Shown in pieces: positions 24,467 through 33,381 of a stretch of DNA of 64,000 bases. Origin of the DNA: an uncultured Anaerococcus sp. (lineage in GTDB: Bacteria; Bacillota; Clostridia; Tissierellales; Peptoniphilaceae); the NCBI GenBank assembly GCA_943914475.1, contig CALUCE010000002.1:62001-126000 (forward strand), written 5' to 3'. The notes under the pieces were generated by a model. That model worked only from the letters and a program-made list of their open reading frames with translations, was not told where the DNA came from and searched no databases. Both the position numbers and the translations under genes were made by a program. Position 1 is the stretch's first letter. Each line of letters opens with the position of its first letter.

Positions 24467-25464
24467 TTATTTTATCTTAGGAAAAGAAATTTTTATGGCA
24501 AAATTTTCTTTTTCATTGGATGAAATTTCTACCATAAGACCCAAATCATCTGCATATTTTTTCACCAGATAAAGTCCCATACCTGTAGGCTTTTGCTTAT
24601 AGGAAATCTCTCCTGTAAAGCCCTTTTCAAAGATGAAAGGCGCATCTTGATCATCTACTTTATTGCCATTGTCCCTTATTCCTAGGTGGTTATATTTCTT
24701 TGTTTCAAAAGTTTTTATCTCTATCAAATCGTCTGTATACTTTAGGGCATTGTCCATGATTTGAGAAATGATAAAAATAAGGACATTTCATCCGAAAATA
24801 CTATAAAGTCTTCTGCTCTATCCCTGATAATAACACCCTTTCCTCCTATGAGTGGGTAGTATTTTTCTATAACACTATCTATGATTTTTCTTATATTTAG
24901 TGCCTTTATCTTGTAGTCCACATGGTCTGCATCGCTTCTTGCATAAAATAGGATCTTGTCTATATTTGTTTCAAAGCTTGTATTTATATACCTTAGCCTA
25001 TCCTTGACTGCTGGAGAAACTTCATTGCCATGATTTTCCAAAAGAAGATTTGATATCAAAAGGGGTGTCTTTATCTCATGGGTCCACTCTTCTATAAATT
25101 CCCTGTAGGAATTTAAGGCCAAATCCTTGTCTTCTATTTCTTGATCTTTCCTATTAATTTCCTTATAGACTCCATAGATAAATCTCTTCCAATCCTTGCC
25201 CAAATTTTCTACCAGTCTATCCCTTGATTCAAAAGAAGGATCTTCTAGAAAATCACGGAAGGCATTTTTTATTTCTTTTTGGTAGGCATATTCCTTATAA
25301 AAAATAAAGGCCAGACCAAGGAAGGTAAAGATTAAAATAAAAGATCCCAGATAAACTATCAAGTCCTCAGCTACCAGGTAAATAAGGAAGATAAAAACAA
25401 AATCTGTCAGCAAAAATACTGGCAGGTATTGCTTGAGTTTTTTATAATAAGATGTCTCTTTCAT
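24467..25464 (-). pseudogene. BceS-like sensor histidine kinase, frameshifted
   Basis: Two reading frames encode the halves of one intramembrane-sensing kinase. The upstream part (from 25464) has two close membrane segments (residues 14-32, 36-56), almost no external loop, and the H-box EWTHEIKTPL with His129. The downstream part (to 24467) has the N-box MDNALKY, RDNGNKV and GMGLYLVKKYADDLG. The frame breaks at an A5 run (T5 on the coding strand, 24773-24777); one more base would give a continuous SLFFIISQIMDNALKY and about 332 residues. As it stands the kinase loses its ATP domain. It could be a real lesion, slippage variation or a sequence error. Confidence 0.85.
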
Positions 25465-26142
25465 TTACTCATCCTCATAAGAAAATTTATAGCCCACAGA
25501 CCTTACATTGACTATGGCATCCTTTAGTCCTATCGCCTTTAGCTTTTTCCTAATCCTGGTTAGGTTTACCTGAAGGATATTTTCGTCTATGTATTTGCTA
25601 GACCAAATTTCTTCCAAAAGCTCATCCTTAGACACAGGATTTGGGCATTCTTCCATCAATTTTTTTAAGATTTCTCCTTCTGTCATAGGAAAGACTACAT
25701 AGTCATCCTTATAGGCAAGCTTATAGGATGAGATATCAAGGGCCACATCTCCAACCATAATTACGTCCCTTAATTTTTCATAAATCTTCATAAGCTTTCT
25801 GGCCCTGGCTATAAGCCTAGCTGGATTGCATGGCTTGGTTAGGTATTCATCAGCCCCAAGATTTAAGGACTCTATCTCATCTTCCAAGGTATCCCTACCT
25901 GTAAGCATTAGTACTGGTATGGAAGTATTTTCTTTTAGGTATTTACAAATTATAAAACCATTGGTATCTGGTAGGTTGATATCCAGGATAACAAGGTCTG
26001 GATTTATCTTTTCTATTTCCTTGTGAGCATTTTTGAAGCTTGTTACAGTGGAAACTTCATAGCCCTGGTTTTTAAAGAGTTTTTCTAACTCCCTGTATAA
26101 AATTTTATCATCTTCAACTATAATTATATTTTTCATAATCAT
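25465..26142 (-). CDS. BceR-like two-component response regulator (OmpR family)
   Basis: A 225-residue regulator. Receiver domain with phospho-acceptor Asp54 (VILDINLPDTNG), acidic pair near residues 11-12, Lys in LTKPCNPARL; then an OmpR/PhoB winged-helix DNA-binding domain (about 130-223, ending VRSVGYKFSYE). It would control the adjacent ABC genes in response to cell-wall-active peptides. A second ATG at 26136 gives a start MKNIIIVEDD and may be the real one. It abuts the kinase gene. Confidence 0.9.
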   Translation of the reverse strand: MIMKNIIIVEDDKILYRELEKLFKNQGYEVSTVTSFKNAHKEIEKINPDLVILDINLPDTNGFIICKYLKENTSIPVLMLTGRDTLEDEIESLNLGADEYLTKPCNPARLIARARKLMKIYEKLRDVIMVGDVALDISSYKLAYKDDYVVFPMTEGEILKKLMEECPNPVSKDELLEEIWSSKYIDENILQVNLTRIRKKLKAIGLKDAIVNVRSVGYKFSYEDE

Positions 26143-26156
26143 CTACTCTTTTCTAC

Positions 26157-28061
26157 TTAGTCCTTGGTTATTTTCTTGATTATGCTTATATAGATAAGTT
26201 CAAAAATTACCAAGGCTATATTTATATAAACAAAAAACTTATCTGCAGTATGCCTATCTCCAACATAGGCTATGTTAAATTGATAGTATATAAAGTTTGC
26301 CACAAAGGATATGGCAAATAAGCAGATAAAATATAGGTCAATTATCTTCTCCATCCTTTTTCTGGTGTCTGTAGAATCAGCTCCCAACAATTTTTTCATA
26401 GCAAATCTTTCCTTGTTATCCTTAATCCAATACAAGAATTTAAAGGCTATATAGGTATTGGCTATGATAAAAAGTAAAAGTCCCAGGTAGAGGTTGGTAT
26501 AAAGATCTATAACCAAATCTGACACTTCTTTTTTAACCTGCCAAATCCTTGACTCATACTTTAGCCCATCTTTTATCATCATATCTCTGATTTTTTCTGA
26601 AGCTTTTATGGTACCTTCTTCGTTTTTATAGGAAGACTTGATATAAAGATTGTAGGCATAGGGCTTTTTGTTTGGTGCAAGTTCATTATAGACTGCATCA
26701 TCTACAACCAAGCCTCCTGACTGGTAGACCTCTTTGTTGGAAAAAATTTCATTTGGCTCAATCCTGGGTATCAAGTGAAAAACTCTGGACCTAAATGTGG
26801 CTTGAGATTCTCCCAAAATAGGCCCCATCCTCTCCCTATAATAGCTATAGTTATCAAAACTATCATAGGCCAGCATGGCTTGATCGGGTCTTAAATTTAT
26901 CTTCTCCTTGCCCATTTTCTCCAAAATTTGGTTCATGGAGGATTCTTTTATCAGAAATTCATAGCTATCTTCCACACTCATATTCTCCCCATAGAGACTT
27001 ATTTCTATGGCTTCACCATTTATATAGTCAACCCCAGACAAGTAAAAGGGACTAGGCTTTTCTAAGACCTTCTTGTATTTTTCTTCCCCATACATCCTAT
27101 CTACTGCTTGTTTGCTATCGTAGATGGTAAAGTCTGGCACATTGTTTGAATCAGCCCTTAGAAAGAATGATTGGGTTAAAGGCAAGGTCAAAAGCACAAA
27201 GGATATAAGCATGGCAAGGTTGGTAAAGAAAAGTGACTTGTACTCATACTTAAACTTTTCTTCTATTAGCCTTATTTCAAAAATATTATCCAGGCTTTTT
27301 TGGGAAATCTTATCCAAAATATAAGGAAAACCCCTATAAAAGAAAAACAAAGCCAAAAAGAATACAACTAGGCTTGGAAACTCTACTCTTTCAAAGACTA
27401 TTACAAATAATACAGCCAATAATAGCAAGAAAATTCCTAGGTAAATAGATCTTTTCTCATTTATCTTTTTTTCCTTAGGGACCAAATCTTTATTTTTTCC
27501 TGAAATAAGCTGATAGGCCTCTTTTCTTAGTATAAAAAAAGAAATGAGCCTAATGCATATGATTTGAAGGGCTATTACAACTAGACTTGTTACAAAAACC
27601 GCCACCAAGGATATCCTTAGCTTATGGGTATTTAGACCAAGCTCAAGCACCTTTATTACAAAAAGATTTATAAATTCATTTAGAAAAATAGCTATGGGCA
27701 AGGCTATAAGCAAGGCCAAGATGGAATTAAAAATTGCCTCATAGGACAATCTTTTGGAAATATTTTTCCTTTTTTCTCCCATCATCATCAAGATGGCAAA
27801 CTCATCTTTCCTATTATCAATCTGATTTTTGCTGGCAAAAAATATAAGGGTCAGCAAAAATATCAGGGATGATATATAAGATTGGTTCAAATAGCCCTGA
27901 ATGGAAAATATATTTTCCTGGTAGAGAAAGGTCGATATAGCCGACTTATCAAAGGAAAGTATGGTGTAAGATACTATAAAAACCAAGATAAGACTATAAA
28001 AATATAGCCTGTTATCCTCCCTATTTTTTCTTGCATCTTTTAAAATATATTCTAACTTCAT
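26157..28061 (-). CDS. BceB-like ABC permease for antimicrobial-peptide resistance
   Basis: A 634-residue FtsX-family permease. About ten membrane segments: one near residue 20-38, several between 58 and 300, then a large extracellular domain (about 305-515), then three at the C-terminus (about 520-545, 575-600, 605-628). This layout is the BceB type, in which the large loop senses or removes peptides such as bacitracin from lipid targets. It lies 8 bp downstream of the ATPase gene and 14 bp before the regulator gene. Confidence 0.9.
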   Translation of the reverse strand: MKLEYILKDARKNREDNRLYFYSLILVFIVSYTILSFDKSAISTFLYQENIFSIQGYLNQSYISSLIFLLTLIFFASKNQIDNRKDEFAILMMMGEKRKNISKRLSYEAIFNSILALLIALPIAIFLNEFINLFVIKVLELGLNTHKLRISLVAVFVTSLVVIALQIICIRLISFFILRKEAYQLISGKNKDLVPKEKKINEKRSIYLGIFLLLLAVLFVIVFERVEFPSLVVFFLALFFFYRGFPYILDKISQKSLDNIFEIRLIEEKFKYEYKSLFFTNLAMLISFVLLTLPLTQSFFLRADSNNVPDFTIYDSKQAVDRMYGEEKYKKVLEKPSPFYLSGVDYINGEAIEISLYGENMSVEDSYEFLIKESSMNQILEKMGKEKINLRPDQAMLAYDSFDNYSYYRERMGPILGESQATFRSRVFHLIPRIEPNEIFSNKEVYQSGGLVVDDAVYNELAPNKKPYAYNLYIKSSYKNEEGTIKASEKIRDMMIKDGLKYESRIWQVKKEVSDLVIDLYTNLYLGLLLFIIANTYIAFKFLYWIKDNKERFAMKKLLGADSTDTRKRMEKIIDLYFICLFAISFVANFIYYQFNIAYVGDRHTADKFFVYINIALVIFELIYISIIKKITKD

Positions 28062-28069
28062 AAAATCCT

Positions 28070-28840
28070 CTAATCAATATAAAGCTTATTGGAAGAAAGT
28101 TGCTTGACTACCTTGGAAATCCTATCATAATAATCTTTTTGCTTTTCTGTATCTCTTCTTCTTATCTCATGGTAAATCTCACCATCCTTGATAAAAAGAA
28201 TCCTTGTGGCAAAGCTTGCAGCATTTACATCGTGGGTTACCATAAGTATGGTCTTTTTTTCTTCCTTGTTTAGGCTATAAAACTTCTCCAAAAGCTTTCT
28301 TGAAGATACAGAATCCAAGGCTCCTGTAGGTTCATCTGCCAGGATTATCCTAGGATTTGTTATCAGGGACCTGGCTATAGCAACTTTTTGCTTTTCTCCT
28401 CCTGATATTTCTGTAGGATACTTATAGAGTAGTTTTTCTAGCTTAAATTCTTCTACCAATTCGTCAAAATTTTCCAAAAGTTCCTGCCTTTTTTGTATTA
28501 TTAGGGGCAAGATTATATTTTCTTTTACATTTAAATTATCCAAAAGCTTAAAATCTTGGTAAACATATGAAATATCCTCAGACCTATACTGTATAAGTCT
28601 TTTTTCCCTAAACTTATTAACCTTTTTTCCTTCAAAATAAATATTTCCCTTGGATGGCTTGGTAAGGGTAGATAGGCAGTTTAAAAGGGTGGTCTTTCCT
28701 GAACCACTAGCTCCCATTATGGCCAAAAATTCCCCTTCCAAAACATCAAAACTTATAGAGTTTAGGGCAAAGGTCTTTGCTCCTGCTGACCCAAAAGATT
28801 TGGATAATTTTTCTACTTTTATTATTCTTTTAAAATCCAT
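28070..28840 (-). CDS. BceA-like ABC ATPase
   Basis: A 256-residue ATPase of the MacB/LolD/BceA class. Walker A GASGSGKTT (43-51), Q-loop YVYQDFKLLDNLNVKENI, signature SGGEKQKVAIARSL, Walker B IILADEPTGALDS and the H-loop VTHD are all visible. It energises the BceB-like permease. First gene of the operon ATPase-permease-regulator-kinase; AGAGGTGG precedes the ATG. Confidence 0.92.
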   Translation of the reverse strand: MDFKRIIKVEKLSKSFGSAGAKTFALNSISFDVLEGEFLAIMGASGSGKTTLLNCLSTLTKPSKGNIYFEGKKVNKFREKRLIQYRSEDISYVYQDFKLLDNLNVKENIILPLIIQKRQELLENFDELVEEFKLEKLLYKYPTEISGGEKQKVAIARSLITNPRIILADEPTGALDSVSSRKLLEKFYSLNKEEKKTILMVTHDVNAASFATRILFIKDGEIYHEIRRRDTEKQKDYYDRISKVVKQLSSNKLYID

Positions 28841-28964
28841 AAATCCACCTCTATAATATTATATAGGAAAAATATAGGTTAATTTTAATATTTTCATCTT
28901 CCTAAGCTTTCACCCCTATCTTATCAAAATAAGAAGAAAAAAGTATTAATACTTTTGTAAGTAT

Positions 28965-28993
28965 TTGTTAGACTCGTTTTTTTATGTTATAAT
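28965..28993 (+). promoter_or_regulatory. thiC promoter
   Basis: TTGTTA (28965-28970), 17 bp, TATAAT (28988-28993), located about 10 bp upstream of the riboswitch. Confidence 0.8.
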
Positions 28994-29002
28994 TGTTTTG
29001 TA

Positions 29003-29080
29003 AAAAGGGTGCTTGAAAGGGCTGAGAGAAGTATTACTTTAACCTATGACCAGATTTGGATAATGCCAACGTTGGGAAAT
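29003..29080 (+). ncRNA. TPP riboswitch (THI element) controlling thiC
   Basis: The conserved elements appear in order: AAGGGTGC, GGGCTGAGA (29020-29028), the ACC-TATGACC-AGATTTGG segment, and GGATAATGCCAACGTTGGGA (29058-29077). This is the thiamine-pyrophosphate aptamer. A terminator hairpin follows at 29092, so bound TPP is expected to stop transcription before thiC. Confidence 0.95.
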
Positions 29081-29091
29081 ATTTTAAACAC

Positions 29092-29120
29092 GCAAGAACC
29101 AACGATTCTTGCTTTTTTTT
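29092..29120 (+). terminator. Riboswitch-controlled terminator
   Basis: GCAAGAA (29092-29098), seven-base loop, TTCTTGC (29106-29112), then eight T. It is the expression platform between the TPP aptamer and thiC. Confidence 0.9.
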
Positions 29121-29160
29121 ATGCTCAGTCCTTTCATTTTTTTAAGAAAGGATTTTTTTA

Positions 29161-30477
29161 ATGCAATACAAAACACAAATGGAAGCCGCTAAACTAGGAA
29201 TAATCACTCCTCAAATGAAATATGTAGCCAAAGACGAGGGGATTGATCCTGATATACTTAGGGAAAAAATCAGCAAGGGAACTATAGTAATCCCTGCCAA
29301 TATCAACCACAAAAGAGATAGGTACCAAGCTGTAGGAGAGGGCCTAAAAACCAAGGTCAATGTAAACTTGGGTATATCCAAAGACTGCCCTGATGTAGAC
29401 CCAGAAATAGAAAAAGTAAAGTCAGCTATCAAAATGCAAGCTGATGCCATTATGGACTTATCATCTTTTGGAAAAACCGAAAAATTTAGAAAAGAGCTTG
29501 TAAAAGTATCTGATGTTATGGTAGGTACAGTTCCTATATATGATGCAGTAGGCTTTTATGACAAGGAATTAGAAGATATATCGGCAGAAGAATTTTTGGA
29601 TGTTTTAAGAAAGCACGGCCAAGATGGAGTCGACTTTGTGACCATCCACGCTGGTGTAAATAAGGAAAGTGCTAGAATTTTTGATAGAAACAAAAGAAGG
29701 ATGAACATAGTTTCCAGGGGTGGCTCACTTACATATACTTGGATGAAACTTAGAAATGAGGAAAATCCATACTACCAATACTTTGACCAAGTTCTAGATA
29801 TTTGTAGAGACTATGATATTACTATTTCTTTGGGTGATGGTATGAGACCAGGTTGCTTGGAAGATGGATCAGACCCAAGCCAAGTTTTTGAGACTATAAT
29901 CTTGGGAGAATTAACCAAAAGAGCCTGGGAAAAAGACGTCCAAGTTATGATAGAAGGGCCAGGCCATATCCAGCTAAATGATATTGAATTTAATATCAAA
30001 ACCATAAAGAAATTAACCTACAATGCTCCCCTCTACGTTTTAGGACCCTTGGTTACAGATATAGCCCCTGGTTATGACCACATTACTTCAGCCATAGGAG
30101 GAGCTATAGCCGCAGGTGCTGGAGCTGACTTTTTATGCTATGTAACCCCAGCTGAACACCTAAGACTTCCTAACCTTGATGATATGAAAGAAGGAATTAT
30201 AGCTGTAAGAATAGCAGCCCATGCAGCAGACATAGCCAAGGGTGTAAACAAGGCCATGGATTGGAATATAGAAATGGGCAAGGCAAGAAAAGATTTGGAC
30301 TGGAAAAGACAATTCCAACTTGCCATAGACCCAGTAAAGGCCACAGACTATAGGAATTCTTCCCTACCTTCTTGTGAGGATTCATGCACCATGTGCGGAA
30401 AGATGTGCTCAGTTAGAAATATGAATAGGATTATGGAAGGAAAGAGCATTTCTATACTAGAAGAAGACAGGGACTAA
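29161..30477 (+). CDS. thiC: Phosphomethylpyrimidine synthase ThiC
   Basis: A 438-residue non-canonical radical-SAM enzyme that rearranges aminoimidazole ribotide to HMP phosphate, the thiamine pyrimidine. Family blocks visible: IVIPANINHKRD, the NLGISKDC region, MDLSSFGKTEKFR, RGGSLTYTWM, DGMRPGCLEDGSD, MIEGPGHIQLNDI and GPLVTDIAPGYDH. The C-terminal cluster motif reads CTMCGKMC (C-x2-C-x3-C), one residue tighter than the C-x2-C-x4-C of E. coli ThiC. The short clostridial form lacks the long N-terminal domain. Feedback through the TPP riboswitch is evident; other thiamine genes are not in the window. Confidence 0.97.
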   Translation: MQYKTQMEAAKLGIITPQMKYVAKDEGIDPDILREKISKGTIVIPANINHKRDRYQAVGEGLKTKVNVNLGISKDCPDVDPEIEKVKSAIKMQADAIMDLSSFGKTEKFRKELVKVSDVMVGTVPIYDAVGFYDKELEDISAEEFLDVLRKHGQDGVDFVTIHAGVNKESARIFDRNKRRMNIVSRGGSLTYTWMKLRNEENPYYQYFDQVLDICRDYDITISLGDGMRPGCLEDGSDPSQVFETIILGELTKRAWEKDVQVMIEGPGHIQLNDIEFNIKTIKKLTYNAPLYVLGPLVTDIAPGYDHITSAIGGAIAAGAGADFLCYVTPAEHLRLPNLDDMKEGIIAVRIAAHAADIAKGVNKAMDWNIEMGKARKDLDWKRQFQLAIDPVKATDYRNSSLPSCEDSCTMCGKMCSVRNMNRIMEGKSISILEEDRD

Positions 30478-30528
30478 GATTTTTATCATAAGTTGTAATC
30501 CATGCTCTATTACTATATAATTATTGTA

Positions 30529-30556
30529 TTGATAAGATAAAAATTATAAATATAAT
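30529..30556 (+). promoter_or_regulatory. Promoter of the HprK/PEPCK-type ATPase gene
   Basis: TTGATA (30529-30534), 16 bp, TATAAT (30551-30556), followed by AAGGAG before the ATG at 30589. Confidence 0.7.
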
Positions 30557-30588
30557 AAAACCAGTCCATAACTGGCTAAGGAGAAGAA

Positions 30589-32331
30589 ATGAGTAAGGAA
30601 TTTTCAATAACCGGCAACAAGGTAATCATGAACTTTTCACAACAATACTATGACACATCTGGAGAACTCTTGGATTCAGAAGGTCTAGTTAAGGTTGTAA
30701 AATCATATATAGGGGCAAACAAGGAAAAATCTAGCCATATATACACCTATCTAGAAAAATTTTTCCGTTCTTCAGATGTAGATGCTCTTACAGATGAATT
30801 GTGTGATATTATCAAGTTTTTAAATATTATGACTATAGATGAAATTTCATCTAAGATTAATAAGTACCATGGTCTTAGCCAAGAAAGAGGCCACCTCCTT
30901 CAAATAATAGAAGAATTATATGATTATTGGAGAAGACTTGAAAGATACACCATAGTAGAGCAAAAGGCAGATTCTGAAGGTATAGAAGTTGTAAACTTCT
31001 TAGGAGCCAACAACGTACTTAAGGCCTTGGTTCTTGATACCTATAGGAGGGTTGAATATGCCCTTACAGGAGAATATCCAAAAGTTTATAGGCAAGTTCA
31101 AGCTGGTGCCAATGCAGGACTGGTTGTAAAAAGATATGACTATGGTCTGGACGAAAAGTATAAGCTAGTTAAGGATATACCTATTATTAACAAGATAATG
31201 ATAGAAACTCCCTACATCACCTATACCAAGTCCAACAAAAGAGACGGATTTTTCAAGGAAGTAAAGGAAAATCCTTTTGACGGGGTAAAGATTAGGCCAG
31301 AGCATTTTTATTGCTATCCTGCCAAAGTTGGGGACAACTTAATTTATATCTACTTCCACAGAGACCTTCTAACCCACGGTATAGCTACTTCCAACCTCTT
31401 TGAACTAGCTAGTGAGGAAGATCTAAAGGGAAGAAAACCTGATGCCATTTATCTTTTCGGAGCAAAAAATGACCCAGAAGATAGGCTCGTATTTTATATA
31501 GATGAAGAAAATGATCTTTTGGTTGGTTATGTAAACTACAAGGATTCTGTAGACTACTTTGGATACTTGAAAAAGATGTCTTTGACCCTAAATAATATTA
31601 TAAACATCAGAAGGGGCTTTTTACCAATCCACGGGGCAGGAGTTCATATAGTTTTACAAAATGGAAAATCTGCCAATATAGTAATCCTAGGTGATTCTGG
31701 AGCAGGAAAGAGTGAATCCATAGAAGCCTTTAGATCCTTGGCCAAAGACTACATCAGAGAGATGACAGTTATCTTTGACGATATGGGATCTTTCAGGATA
31801 GAAAATGGTCAAGTTATGGCCTATGGTACAGAAATTGGCGCCTTTGTAAGGCTTGATGACCTAGAAGCAGGCTATGCCTTCAAGCAAATCGATAGGTCAG
31901 TCTTTATGAACCCAGACAAGGTAAACGCAAGACTTATCATGCCAGTTTCTACCTATGACCAAATTATGGAAGGCTACAAGGTGGACTTCTTCCTTTATGC
32001 TGATAACTATTCAGCTGTACTTGAAAATGAAAAATCATTTAATATCCTAGAAACCAAGGAAGATGCCCTAAGGATCTTTAAAAGAGGGGCAAGACTTGCC
32101 AAGGGAACTACCACAGAAACCGGCCTAGTCCAAACCTACTTTGCAAATCCTTTTGGACCTGTCCAAAAAGAAGAAGAATGCGACCTTCTCCTAGAAGAAT
32201 ACTTCGATAAATTATTCGAAAACCAAATTAAAATAGGTACCCTAAGAACCCAACTTGCCATCCAAGGCATGGAGTTTGAAGGACCAAGAAGTGCCGCTAT
32301 AGAGCTTTTCGAAAGAATAAAAGAATTATAA
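30589..32331 (+). CDS. Orphan P-loop protein of the HprK/PEP-carboxykinase superfamily
   Basis: A 580-residue cytosolic protein. The clear signature is the phosphate-binding loop VILGDSGAGKSESIEAF (about residues 365-381), like the G-x-S-G-x-GKSE loop of HPr kinase and related to ATP-PEPCK, followed by VIFDDMGSF (about 399-407), a likely metal-binding acidic pair. The N-terminal 330 residues show no family I recognise. It lacks other PEPCK substrate motifs, so gluconeogenic activity should not be assumed; a protein kinase or ATPase role is equally possible. It is alone between its own promoter and a strong terminator. Confidence 0.65.
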   Translation: MSKEFSITGNKVIMNFSQQYYDTSGELLDSEGLVKVVKSYIGANKEKSSHIYTYLEKFFRSSDVDALTDELCDIIKFLNIMTIDEISSKINKYHGLSQERGHLLQIIEELYDYWRRLERYTIVEQKADSEGIEVVNFLGANNVLKALVLDTYRRVEYALTGEYPKVYRQVQAGANAGLVVKRYDYGLDEKYKLVKDIPIINKIMIETPYITYTKSNKRDGFFKEVKENPFDGVKIRPEHFYCYPAKVGDNLIYIYFHRDLLTHGIATSNLFELASEEDLKGRKPDAIYLFGAKNDPEDRLVFYIDEENDLLVGYVNYKDSVDYFGYLKKMSLTLNNIINIRRGFLPIHGAGVHIVLQNGKSANIVILGDSGAGKSESIEAFRSLAKDYIREMTVIFDDMGSFRIENGQVMAYGTEIGAFVRLDDLEAGYAFKQIDRSVFMNPDKVNARLIMPVSTYDQIMEGYKVDFFLYADNYSAVLENEKSFNILETKEDALRIFKRGARLAKGTTTETGLVQTYFANPFGPVQKEEECDLLLEEYFDKLFENQIKIGTLRTQLAIQGMEFEGPRSAAIELFERIKEL

Positions 32332-32335
32332 AAAA

Positions 32336-32383
32336 AGAAATCACCTCCTATCTTTTAAGCAAAAGATTTTGGAGGTGATTTTA
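32336..32383. terminator. Bidirectional terminator
   Basis: AATCACCTCC and GGAGGTGATT arms enclose a second stem ATCTTTT/AAAAGAT with loop AAGC; A-rich before and T-rich after. It lies between two converging genes. Confidence 0.9.
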
Positions 32384-32394
32384 AATTTAAAAAA

Positions 32395-33267
32395 TTAATA
32401 TAAAAATTTTAGCCAATTTTCTAGGTCTTTTTTCCCATATTGGTAGCCTGCTTGGTAGAGTTTTTCAAGTTTTTCATAGTTTTTTTCAGTAAGTTTCCCT
32501 ATAGGCTCTTTTGGTCTTACTACATAGGCCAGGCCCATTTCTTCCAGCCTGTCTATCTCTTCCATGGTCTTATTATAGGCAAGGTGTCTTTTATTTATAG
32601 CCCTATAAAGATTTTTATCATCCTTACATAGCCTTTTTAAAAGTCTTGACCTTTTCTCCTTCTCATGCCTAAATCCTTTTTCATGACTTAGTATAAAGAA
32701 AAATTTCTTAAATCCATCTCTTTTGGCCCTATCTACAATGATGCCTGCATTTTCTCCAAGTCCTCCATCATAGTAGCTATCTCCATCGATGATGCATGAT
32801 TCCATCAAAAATGGAACAGTAGATGAGGACCTAACTTTTTCCATAACCTCCCTACCACTTTTCATATTATCCTTGGTCCGAAAGACAGTCTGATTCTTGC
32901 TAGAGTTAAAGGATGGAATAGTTACCTTGGCAGGATTTTTCATAAAGGTTTGGTAGTCAAAGGCCAGAGTGTGATCTTCTGCTATGCCCTCATACAAATG
33001 ATAGGCATTAAAATAGCCCTTGCCCCTTATAAAATTCATCCAGCCACCAAAGTCAGGATCCTTTACCAGGTCAACAAAGGATTTTTTGACCCTCTCCCCA
33101 TCTCGAGTTACATAGTTTACCGTGTGGCTAGATCCTGCAGAAACTCCATAGATATGGTCAAAATATATTTCATTTTCAAGAAGGTTATTTATAAGGCCAG
33201 CAGTATAGGCTGCCTTCATACCTCCTCCTTCTATTATTAAGGCTGTATCAAATACATTACTTTCCAT
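32395..33267 (-). CDS. Patatin-like phospholipase
   Basis: A 290-residue cytosolic or membrane-associated lipid acyl hydrolase. The oxyanion motif EGGGMKAAY is at residues 13-21, the nucleophile elbow GVSAGSS near residue 42-48, and the catalytic aspartate in DGGLGEN near 168-174. This Ser-Asp dyad and spacing fit the bacterial YjjU/RssA-like patatins. The endogenous substrate is unknown. Single gene facing the ATPase gene across a shared terminator. Confidence 0.9.
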   Translation of the reverse strand: MESNVFDTALIIEGGGMKAAYTAGLINNLLENEIYFDHIYGVSAGSSHTVNYVTRDGERVKKSFVDLVKDPDFGGWMNFIRGKGYFNAYHLYEGIAEDHTLAFDYQTFMKNPAKVTIPSFNSSKNQTVFRTKDNMKSGREVMEKVRSSSTVPFLMESCIIDGDSYYDGGLGENAGIIVDRAKRDGFKKFFFILSHEKGFRHEKEKRSRLLKRLCKDDKNLYRAINKRHLAYNKTMEEIDRLEEMGLAYVVRPKEPIGKLTEKNYEKLEKLYQAGYQYGKKDLENWLKFLY

Positions 33268-33344
33268 ATATTCTCCATTCTACTTTCCTAAACTTAATGC
33301 TACCATTATATCACTATCAAGGATCTAGTCTAGCTTACAAGCCA

Positions 33345-33371
33345 AAAAAAGCCCTCAAACTATAAAGGCTT
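33345..33371 (-). terminator. Terminator after the aminotransferase gene
   Basis: On the minus strand AAGCC, a loop of about 12, GGCTT, followed by a run of seven T. Confidence 0.7.
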
Positions 33372-33381
33372 ATTCTATGAA

